The notes below the pieces were generated by a model that saw only the letters and a list, made by a program, of their open reading frames with translations, was not told the DNA's origin and ran no database searches. Shown in pieces: positions 1 to 11,145 of a stretch of DNA of 15,294 bases. The stretch covers positions 1 through 15,294 of the forward strand of contig DASTPP010000331.1 in NCBI GenBank assembly GCA_035762175.1. Direction: 5' to 3'. The translations under genes and the position numbers were made by a program. Within the stretch, counting starts at the first letter, position 1. Each line of letters opens with the position of its first letter. Origin of the DNA: DASTPP01 sp035762175. GTDB taxonomy: Bacteria > Myxococcota_A > Polyangia > Polyangiales > Polyangiaceae.

Positions 1-373
1 ACTCGGTCACCAGGTAGGGCCGCCCCTCGAGCTCGCCGACGCGGTAGATGCCGATGACGTTCGGGTGCTGCACCCGCGCCACCGCCCGCGCCTCGTTCAA
101 GAAGCGCTCGCGCGCCTCGTCGCCCACGTCGGCCGCGTCGACGAACTTGATCGCCACCTGCCGCGCCAGCAGCCGGTCTTCGGCCAGGTACACCGCCCCC
201 GTCGCCCCGCGCCCGAGCAGCCGCACGATCGCGTAGTCGTCGAACTCGGTCGGCAGGGGCCGGGGCTTGCACGCGCCGCCCTTCGTCGGCACTTCGAGCG
301 TCGGCTGGTCGGCCGACGACCGCGCGGGGACGCCCCGCGCGCCCTCTCTCATCGGATCGTGGGACGACGTCAT
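1..373 (-). CDS. Ser/Thr protein kinase, N-terminal part (runs off the left edge)
   Basis: Reading the minus strand from an ATG at 373 gives an open frame of 124 codons to the window edge, with no stop. The product is the N-lobe of a eukaryotic-type (Hanks) Ser/Thr kinase. About 47 residues of polar, probably unstructured leader come first. Next is YAIVRLLGRGATGAVYLAED, with the glycine-rich loop G-R-G-A-T-G-A-V, then VAIKF carrying the ATP-binding Lys. A helix-C segment (ERFLNEARAVARVQHPNV) supplies the conserved Glu, and the start of the hinge strand (YLVTE) lies at the edge. The catalytic loop and any C-terminal sensor domain are outside the window. The start is uncertain: the SD-like sequence before 373 is weak, and a second in-frame ATG lies seven codons in. 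It is transcribed away from the haloperoxidase-like gene. The family call is firm; the substrate is unknown. Confidence 0.9.
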   Translation of the reverse strand, partial: MTSSHDPMREGARGVPARSSADQPTLEVPTKGGACKPRPLPTEFDDYAIVRLLGRGATGAVYLAEDRLLARQVAIKFVDAADVGDEARERFLNEARAVARVQHPNVIGIYRVGELEGRPYLVTE

Positions 374-421
374 TACCCTACGGCATGGCCGGCCGGGGGG
401 CGCCGCGCAAGGGCGTCTGAC

Positions 422-509
422 GCGCTCTGGTCGCTCGCGGCGAAGAAGTTCGAGGGCCCAGTCCGGCGCTCCGGTCGCTCGTGGCGACGGGGCTCGGGGG
501 CCCAATTCG
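422..509. repeat. Imperfect 44-nt tandem duplication
   Basis: Bases 422-465 and 466-509 are two directly adjacent 44-nt copies that align without gaps and match at 35 of 44 positions by eye. Both begin GCGCT and share GGTCGCTCG near the start and GGGCCCA near the end. The unit length is not a multiple of three and no gene covers it, so it is not a protein repeat. No third copy is visible on either side. Confidence 0.7.
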
Positions 510-1051
510 GCCCGCGCGCCACCGCCCCCGCCCGGCCGCCAGGGCCCGGCCGAGGCCCCCCCCGGCGGCCCGGCGACCTGCCCGGGGTGCCGGGCCGGCC
601 CCCGAGGCCGCGCCGGGCGTGGCGCGCGCCCGCGCGGCGGTCGGGCGCGCGCGGTGGTCGTCAAAGGCGCGCGAGGGTGGGCGCGACCTTGGGACAGCTC
701 GGCCAGGGCGCCGCCACGCGCGGCGGCGACGAGCCGGCGCCCCCCATGCTCACGGCCGAACCGCTCGCCCTCTTCATGGGGCCGGCTGGGGCCGCGGCAT
801 TCTCGCGACACGGCCGAGCCATCGACCCACGTGTTTCGTATACCGTTGCCCTTCGCCCGAAAAGCAGGGCATCTCTGCTGCCCGCCTGAAAAGCCCGCGC
901 TTCGAAGGGGAGCGCGACGGTAAGACTCGATGGTTCGTCGCCGAGCTCGCGGCGGCGTGGGGGCAAAGGCCTCGCACCTCGGGGCAGCGGAAGCACAAGC
1001 GAGCGATGCAAACGCTCGGGGCATTGAAACCCCGAAGCATTTCTACACCCC

Positions 1052-1081
1052 TTGTTGGCGAGGGCTCGAAACTGATATCGT
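1052..1081 (+). promoter_or_regulatory. Possible sigma-70-like promoter of the haloperoxidase-like gene
   Basis: TTGTTG (1052-1057) and TATCGT (1076-1081) are separated by 18 nt in the most AT-rich stretch before the gene. They match the -35 and -10 consensus only partly (three to four of six bases each). Transcription would start roughly 20 nt before the ATG at 1110. This is a weak call by eye. Confidence 0.2.
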
Positions 1082-1097
1082 TAAAGATTCAGGGTGT

Positions 1098-1103
1098 GGA
1101 GGG
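1098..1103 (+). promoter_or_regulatory. Ribosome binding site that fixes the start at 1110
   Basis: GGAGGG lies six bases before the ATG at 1110, an ideal Shine-Dalgarno spacing. The frame is open further upstream, but this site, and the signal peptide that directly follows the ATG, mark 1110 as the true start. Confidence 0.75.
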
Positions 1104-1109
1104 ATTTTC

Positions 1110-2567
1110 ATGACAAGGTCGAAACGTGTTCCGAATGAGGGTCGTATCCCACGTCGAGGCGGCCGCGCGGGCCCCGGGGGGAAACGTGGGCTGGTTTTGT
1201 GCCTCTTCGTCGCCGCGCTCGCGTGGCCCCTCGGGGCCCGGGCCGAGCGGGCGGCCCGGGGCGAGGGGCCGCCCGCGGGCGGCGTGACGAGCGCGGCGAG
1301 CCCGCACGCGGACACGGTGAGCGCCCAGGCGGTCAACGACTGGAACGCCCTCATGGCCGAGCTGGAGCCGCTGTCCGGCTTTTTCATGCATACCCGGCTC
1401 GGGGCGCTCTTGCACGTGGCGATGCACGACGCGATCAACGCGAGCCCCAAGGCCGCCCGCTATCGCACCTACCTGCCGCCCGTGCCCACACAGGGGCGCG
1501 CCTCCCCCCGGGCGGCCCTGGCGGCGGCGGCGCACACCATGTTGACCAAGTACATCGCCCTGTTCAGCGACCCGACCTTGCCGCCCCCCTTCTACCGCCC
1601 CGACATCGCCGGCTTCGCACCCCAGGTCGACGCCCTGTACGCCGCGCAGCTCGCGGGCATCGCCCCGGGTCTCGCGAAGAAAGGCATCGCGCTCGGCAAG
1701 CAGACCGCCACCACCTTGTGGAACCTACGCCTCGGCGACGGGTGGAACAACCCCGCGGGCCTCGCCTTCGAGTTTCCCAACAATGATGGCGACGGCGACC
1801 CGACGACGGGCCTCCCCGGCGACTACGCCCTGCTCGACCCGGCCGACACCTTCCCCGGCGCCCCGCAGCCCTATTTCTTCTGGTGGGGCGAGATGACGCC
1901 CTGGACAATGGCATCCAACGACCAGTTCCTCTCCCCGCCCCCGCCCGCCCCCGACGACCCTGCCTTCCGCCAAGACCTTGAAGAGGTGCGCCTCTACGCC
2001 GAAGACGACAGCGCCGTGCGCACGCCCGAGCAGACCTTCGCCGCCCTCTGGTGGGAGTTCTGCCCGGGCTCGGGGCTGCCGGCCGCCTACACGTTCACCC
2101 GGCAGCTCGTCACCGACTTCGCGCTCGATGGCCACGACGCGGCGCGCGTGTTCGCGCTCGTGACGCTCGCCCAGGCCGACGCCATGATCTCGAACGTCAA
2201 CAGCAAGAACGTTTACCAGTTCTGGCGGCCCATCACGGCGATAAACTTCTCCTACCCCGGCTCGGGCTGGAAGCCCTTCATGTTGACGCCGCCCAACCAA
2301 GAGTACCCGGCCGGCCACCCCATGGTCAGCGGCGCCGCCTTGCACATGCTCATCAAATTCTTCGGCCCGGGCCAGCTACCGCGCCCCCTCGTCGGCACCA
2401 GCCAGTGCGGCGACCTCCTGCTCGACTCGCTCGCCGACGGCATCGAGAACGTCATCGACGCCCGGGTGTGGGGGGGCCAGCACTTTCGGGGTTCGGGCGA
2501 GGTGGGGTCGCAGACGGGCGAGCAAATCGTCCACCACGTCCATGAGAATTTTCTAAATCCTCTCTAA
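1110..2567 (+). CDS. Exported PAP2-superfamily / vanadium-dependent haloperoxidase-like protein
   Basis: A 485-aa protein. A basic start (Lys25, Arg26) is followed by a hydrophobic stretch at 28-41 and an A-R-A site near 45, a Sec-type signal peptide, so the enzyme should work in the periplasm or outside the cell. The three vanadate/phosphate-binding motifs are spaced as in the family: K366-x6-R373-P; Y-P-A401-G402-H403; and R452-x5-H458 (ARVWGGQHF). His403 would be the acid-base residue and His458 the residue bonded to vanadate or carrying the phosphoryl group. Arg373, Arg452 and Lys366 would hold the oxyanion. The usual Ser of the PSGH motif is Ala401 here. The length fits bacterial haloperoxidase-like proteins and is longer than simple PAP2 phosphatases. 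The fold is well supported, but halide oxidation versus phosphatase activity cannot be read from the sequence. It appears monocistronic, with a 132-nt gap before the next gene. Confidence 0.85.
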   Translation: MTRSKRVPNEGRIPRRGGRAGPGGKRGLVLCLFVAALAWPLGARAERAARGEGPPAGGVTSAASPHADTVSAQAVNDWNALMAELEPLSGFFMHTRLGALLHVAMHDAINASPKAARYRTYLPPVPTQGRASPRAALAAAAHTMLTKYIALFSDPTLPPPFYRPDIAGFAPQVDALYAAQLAGIAPGLAKKGIALGKQTATTLWNLRLGDGWNNPAGLAFEFPNNDGDGDPTTGLPGDYALLDPADTFPGAPQPYFFWWGEMTPWTMASNDQFLSPPPPAPDDPAFRQDLEEVRLYAEDDSAVRTPEQTFAALWWEFCPGSGLPAAYTFTRQLVTDFALDGHDAARVFALVTLAQADAMISNVNSKNVYQFWRPITAINFSYPGSGWKPFMLTPPNQEYPAGHPMVSGAALHMLIKFFGPGQLPRPLVGTSQCGDLLLDSLADGIENVIDARVWGGQHFRGSGEVGSQTGEQIVHHVHENFLNPL

Positions 2568-2686
2568 GCCGCCAAAACCAACCACCAGGGGGCCTTGTCC
2601 CGCGCCGCCAGAGCCGAATAGGATGGTCAACTAGGGGCGCGGGCCGCCGTGCGGGCCGAAAAATTCGAATCCTGCTCGAAGCCCGC

Positions 2687-2694
2687 AGGGGAGG
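2687..2694 (+). promoter_or_regulatory. Ribosome binding site that fixes the start at 2700
   Basis: AGGGGAGG ends five bases before the ATG at 2700. The frame also offers a GTG at 2649, but that has no such site, and the 17 residues it would add resemble nothing in the family. The ATG is therefore preferred. Confidence 0.75.
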
Positions 2695-2699
2695 CCGAG

Positions 2700-7907
<5,208 letters not shown>

Positions 7908-7945
7908 GCCTTGCCCGACCGCGACCTGGTGCGAAGGGGCCCTCG

Positions 7946-9145
7946 ATGAAGATACCGGTTCGGGTGCTAATCGTCGAAGACGTCGAGGACGACGCCGCGC
8001 TCATGGCGCTCGAGCTCAAAGAGGGCGGCTACGAGCCCGCCTACGAGCGCGTGCAGACGGCGGCGGAGATGAACGAGGCGCTCGACCGCGGGCCCTGGGA
8101 CGTCGTCCTCTCGGACCACCACATGCCGCGCTTCAGCGCGATCACCGCGCTGCAGATGCTGCTCGACCGGGGCCTCGACACCCCCTTCATCGTGGTGTCG
8201 GGCAGCATCGGCGAGAGCGTGGTCGTCACCCTGATGAAGGCGGGCGCCTACGACTACGTCCAGAAGGACGCGATCGAAGAGCTCGTGCCCGCCGTGCGCA
8301 GCGCCCTGCTCGACGCGCAAGAGCGGGCCGAGAGCCGGCGGGCGATCGTGGCGCTGCGCGAGAGCGAAGAGCGCTTCGCCCTGGCCGTGCGCGGCTCGCG
8401 CGACGGTCTATGGGATTGGAACATCACCTCGGGCCAGACCTACTTCTCGGCCCGCTTCAAGGAGATGCTCGGGTTCGACGAGCGCGAGCTCGACGGGCCG
8501 ATCGAGGCGTTCTTCGAGCTCGTGCACGACGACGATCGGGGGCCGGCGCGCGAGGCGCTGCGCCGCCACCTCGAAGAGCACGCCCCGTGCGACGTCGAGC
8601 TGCGGGCCCGGACGAAGTCGGGCCAGGTGGGGTGGTTTCTGTTCCGCGGCCAGGCCCTCTGGGACGACGCGGGCCGGGCCACGCGCATGGCCGGCTCGCT
8701 GAGCGACGTCACGGCGCGCAAGCGCGCCGAAGAGGCGCTCAAGCAGCAGCTCGAGCTGACGCAGCGCCAGCGCGAGGCGATCCGCGTGCTGTCGACGCCG
8801 CTCATCGAGGTCTGGGACGGCGTGCTCATGGTGCCGGTGCTCGGCACGCTCGACCCGGCCCGGGCGCAAGAGATGACGCAGTCGCTGCTCGGCGCGGTGA
8901 GCCGGACGGGCTGCCACGACGTCATCATCGATCTGACGGGCGTCACGTCGATCGACGGCGCCACCGCCGACCACGTCATCCGAATCGTCGACTCGATCCG
9001 GCTGCTCGGCGCCCGCGGCATCGTCGTGGGCATTCGACCGCAGGTCGCCCGGGCCATCGTGTCGAGCGGCGTCGACCTGTCGCGGGTCACGACGCTCGGC
9101 AACCTGCGCGACGCGCTGGCGTACTGCCTGCGGCGCCCAGGCTGA
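7946..9145 (+). CDS. REC-PAS-STAS response regulator (RsbR-like STAS output)
   Basis: A 399-aa protein whose ATG follows GAAGGGG (7932-7938) by seven bases. The receiver domain (about 5-125) has the acidic pair Glu11/Asp12, phospho-acceptor Asp57 (DVVLSDHHMP), Ser85 and Lys107, all the expected switch residues. A PAS/PAC domain (about 137-262; GLWDWNI, GFDERELDGPIEAFFELVHDDD, LSDVTARKRAEEAL) follows, then a short coiled linker. The C-terminal STAS domain (about 280-395) has the RsbR signature: LSTPLIEVWDGVLMVPVLG, IIDLTGVTSIDG, GIRPQVARAIVSSGVDLS. Thr331 in D-L-T-G-V sits where RsbR/RsbS proteins are phosphorylated by the kinase RsbT. There is no DNA-binding or enzymatic output domain, so it probably acts by protein-protein partner switching. 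The upstream histidine kinase is the likely phosphodonor. No RsbT- or RsbS-like gene lies in the window, so its STAS partner is elsewhere or different. Confidence 0.9.
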   Translation: MKIPVRVLIVEDVEDDAALMALELKEGGYEPAYERVQTAAEMNEALDRGPWDVVLSDHHMPRFSAITALQMLLDRGLDTPFIVVSGSIGESVVVTLMKAGAYDYVQKDAIEELVPAVRSALLDAQERAESRRAIVALRESEERFALAVRGSRDGLWDWNITSGQTYFSARFKEMLGFDERELDGPIEAFFELVHDDDRGPAREALRRHLEEHAPCDVELRARTKSGQVGWFLFRGQALWDDAGRATRMAGSLSDVTARKRAEEALKQQLELTQRQREAIRVLSTPLIEVWDGVLMVPVLGTLDPARAQEMTQSLLGAVSRTGCHDVIIDLTGVTSIDGATADHVIRIVDSIRLLGARGIVVGIRPQVARAIVSSGVDLSRVTTLGNLRDALAYCLRRPG

Positions 9146-9177
9146 GGGCGCGAGGCCGCCGGGCGCGCGCCCTCAGC
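9141..9177. terminator. Hairpin spanning both stop codons of the convergent genes (possible bidirectional terminator)
   Basis: GCTGAGGGCGCG (9141-9152) is a perfect 12-bp inverted match to CGCGCCCTCAGC (9166-9177), with a 13-nt loop. The plus-strand TGA (9143-9145) lies in one arm and the minus-strand TGA (complement of 9173-9175) in the other. Neither side has a T-tract, so it is not a classical intrinsic terminator. It could still stall polymerase or protect the 3' ends of both transcripts. Confidence 0.45.
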
Positions 9178-10363
9178 GCCCGGGCCGGCGCGCCGCCGGC
9201 GGCGCGGCGGGCGGCAAGTAATCGGCCTTGCCCGGGTTGACCGTCGGCAGGCGCAAGAGCAGGTTGTTGCACGTGATGTAGAGCGCCTTGAGGTCGGCGC
9301 CGCCGAAGCGGCAGTTGGTCACGACGTCGACGGGCGTCTCGCGGAAGGCGAGCAGCTTGCCCGCCGGCGAGATGACGTGAATGCCCGGCCGCGTGTCGAG
9401 CGTCTCGCTCGTGTTGCGGGTGTTGTGGAGGCCCGCCGCGACGTAAAGGTTGCCGAGGGCGTCGACGGCCATGCCGTCGCCGCTGCGCCCCGGGTAGAAG
9501 GTGTAGAGCGTGCGGCGGTTCGACAGGCTGCCGTCGGGCGCGAGGTCGAACGCGAGCAACTCGCGCGCCATGCCCGCGCCGCCGTGGGCGTCGATGAGGT
9601 AGAGCGTGCGGTAGTCGGGCGAGGTCGCGATGCCGTTGGGCTTGTCGACGTCGGGCCAAGCGAGCAAGCGCGTCAGCGCGCCGCCGGGGTCGAGGCGATA
9701 AACCGCGTTCACCGTGCCCGCCGCCTCGTCGGTGGCGTCGGTGGCGTTCGGGCGCGAGCTGAAGTAGATGCGCCCCTGGTCGTCGAACGTCAGATCGTTG
9801 GGCGGCTGCAGCTCGCGCCCCTGGTACGCGTCGACCAGCACCGTCTCCGCGAGCGTCGGTACGTCCAGCCGCACCACGCGCCCGACCCCGGTGCCGTCGC
9901 CCGTGAGGGCGCCGCCCTCGCAGATGAGAAGCGCCCCCTGGCGATCGAAGAGCATGCCGTTGGCGGCGTGGGTATTCTCGCGCAGCGTGCTGACCTGACG
10001 CGTGGCCGGGTCGTAGACCAACGTCTTCGAGACGGGTATGTTGTTGAAATAGACCTTGCCGTCGGCCGCGACGGCCGGCCCTTCGAGAAAGACTTTGCTG
10101 TCTTCGACCGTCGCCAGCGTCTCGAGCTGACCCAGGTAGCGATCGGTCTCGAGCCCGACGTAGCGGTCGCCGCCGCCGCCTTGCCCGCCGACGCCGCCCT
10201 GCCCGCCGGCGCCCGCCGTCGAGTCGCCTTGACCGCCCCCGTCGTCGTCGTCGGAACAACCAAAGACGGTCGCGTTCACCGCCGTCGCCCCGGCGACGTA
10301 CAGAAGCGTTCGCCGCGAGAGACCGCGCGGCCGAAAGGCTGCCTTCTCAGAGAAACTTGTCAT
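9173..10363 (-). CDS. SMP-30/gluconolactonase/LRE-family lipoprotein
   Basis: A 396-aa protein read from the ATG at 10363. The N-terminus has LSRRTLLYVAGATA followed by T-V-F-G-C36. This is a signal peptide with a twin-arginine-like pair (R17, R18) and a lipobox, so it should be exported and lipid-anchored at Cys36. Residues 37-65 are an Asp then Gly/Gln-rich flexible tether. The rest (about 70-385) is a six-bladed SMP-30-type propeller: LEGP (Glu94), HAANGMLFDRQGALLICEGG, PPND (Asn189), KPNGIATSPD (Asn243) and GDGMAVDALGNLYVA (Asp296). Glu94, Asn189/243 and Asp296 are candidate ligands for the family's divalent metal. Known members hydrolyse sugar lactones or related esters; the substrate here is unknown. 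The start is chosen because the signal peptide follows it at once; the Shine-Dalgarno is weak (GAGG, 11 bases away). It converges on the REC-PAS-STAS gene with only 27 nt between stops and is probably unrelated to it. Confidence 0.88.
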   Translation of the reverse strand: MTSFSEKAAFRPRGLSRRTLLYVAGATAVNATVFGCSDDDDGGGQGDSTAGAGGQGGVGGQGGGGDRYVGLETDRYLGQLETLATVEDSKVFLEGPAVAADGKVYFNNIPVSKTLVYDPATRQVSTLRENTHAANGMLFDRQGALLICEGGALTGDGTGVGRVVRLDVPTLAETVLVDAYQGRELQPPNDLTFDDQGRIYFSSRPNATDATDEAAGTVNAVYRLDPGGALTRLLAWPDVDKPNGIATSPDYRTLYLIDAHGGAGMARELLAFDLAPDGSLSNRRTLYTFYPGRSGDGMAVDALGNLYVAAGLHNTRNTSETLDTRPGIHVISPAGKLLAFRETPVDVVTNCRFGGADLKALYITCNNLLLRLPTVNPGKADYLPPAAPPAARRPGR

Positions 10364-10587
10364 CGGAAGCAGAACCTCGTCACGTTGGGTGCAAACGGTG
10401 AGCTCGCCGCGACGGCCCGCGCGCAGCCGCCCTGAGCGACCGAGCGGCGGCCGGGCGAAAGCGCCGCCCGCGCCCAATCGCCGCCCACCAGCGGTGATAA
10501 CAATACACCTTTTTTCAGAACCCCCCCTACCCGTCAAGTGCATCGCACCGGCCGCTCGGCGGCCCAAATAGCTGCGTGCGCCGCGCG

Positions 10588-10599
10588 CTGACAAGTCAG
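10588..10599. promoter_or_regulatory. Short perfect dyad, possible operator
   Basis: CTGAC-AA-GTCAG is a perfect 5-bp inverted repeat with a 2-nt centre in the gap between divergent genes. The position suits an operator, but a repeat this short can arise by chance, and no transcription factor gene is nearby. Confidence 0.15.
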
Positions 10600-10913
10600 G
10601 GCATGTAGGCGCCACTCCACCGGGTCGAGAGCTCCCCGTCGTCGAGCGTGCCCAACGCCGTCGCCTCGAGCGAGCCGGCGGCCGCGCACGAACGTTACTC
10701 TCGATTGCGGTAGCGCCACTCGACACCGGGCGCTGGGCAGCGGTCGCTGCGCGGGTCGGTGGCGAGGTCTTCGGCGCTTTGGGCGGTCGGGCGGCCGCGC
10801 CCCGCCATCAGCGAAGAGAAGGCGCGCCGGAGCCCTATACGCCGCCGCGCTCCTGCGCACCGTGACACGCATCTCGAAACGGCAACCAGCGAACCGCCTG
10901 GCCTTGCTGTTCC

Positions 10914-10973
10914 GAGGCCTTCCGCTGCGCCGGCCTTCGGGGCGTCGGTGAACCAGGGGGCCTCTAGTTTTTT
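10914..10973 (+). terminator. Terminator-like hairpin followed by a T-tract
   Basis: GAGGCCTTC (10914-10922) pairs with GGGGGCCTC (10956-10964) over 9 bp including two G-U pairs, with a 33-nt loop. Six T's follow at 10968-10973, the only T-run directly behind a stem in this gap. It would end a plus-strand transcript made inside the gap, or act as a leader attenuator for the gene at 11146. The long loop and the 3-nt gap before the T's weaken the call. Confidence 0.3.
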
Positions 10974-11145
10974 GTCGGAGTCGTACGCCCTCTCACGTCT
11001 TACCAGGGCGGGCCGTGACCCCCGCCCCACGGCTGCCGTCCGCGGTCGATGATGAAGCAAGGCCGGCCAGCCCGACCCAGGCTGCGTCACCGCCCACGAA
11101 CCTCACGCGGCTCAACGCCAGGGGGTCGCCGAGCAAGGATGAACG

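Larger units (their letters stand above)
374..1109. other. Non-coding gap between divergent genes
   Basis: This 736-nt gap separates the minus-strand kinase from the plus-strand haloperoxidase-like gene. Open frames cross it, but their translations are Arg/Pro/Ala-rich low-complexity sequence with no recognisable domain, as expected of random high-GC DNA. Bases 541-660 are about 92% G+C with long C and G runs. Composition falls towards 830-1109, where promoter and leader sequences would be expected. A small perfect hairpin (TCGGGG, 8-nt loop, CCCCGA; 1016-1035) lies upstream of the haloperoxidase-like gene. No RNA gene was recognised. Confidence 0.6.
10364..11145. other. Non-coding gap between divergent genes
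   Basis: This 782-nt gap lies between the lipoprotein gene and the giant propeller gene and should hold promoters for both. Open frames on both strands give Arg/Ala-rich products with no recognisable domain. An AT-rich patch with TGATAACAATACACC and six T's (about 10495-10515) stands out and may be the promoter region of the minus-strand lipoprotein gene, although no well-spaced -35/-10 pair is convincing. Adjacent small hairpins occur at 10538-10548 and 10550-10564. A possible terminator and a 12-bp dyad are listed separately. Confidence 0.55.

Noticed and set aside
65..889. Plus-strand open frames of 200-270 codons crossing the left-end kinase and the following gap
   Set aside because: They are antisense to the kinase N-lobe for about a third of their length and otherwise Pro/Arg/Gly-rich without any recognisable fold.
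930..1109. Upstream start that would add 60 residues to the haloperoxidase-like protein
   Set aside because: It would bury the signal peptide inside the protein. The ATG at 1110 has an ideal ribosome binding site and directly precedes the signal peptide.
10488..10515. T-run at 10510-10515 as an intrinsic terminator
   Set aside because: The only stems before it are about 4 bp and more than ten bases away, so the run is better read as part of an AT-rich promoter-like patch.
10695..11090. 131-codon open frame on the minus strand in the second non-coding gap
   Set aside because: No domain, no ribosome binding site noted, composition like other chance frames; it overlaps the terminator-like hairpin. 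A rapidly evolving small gene cannot be fully excluded.
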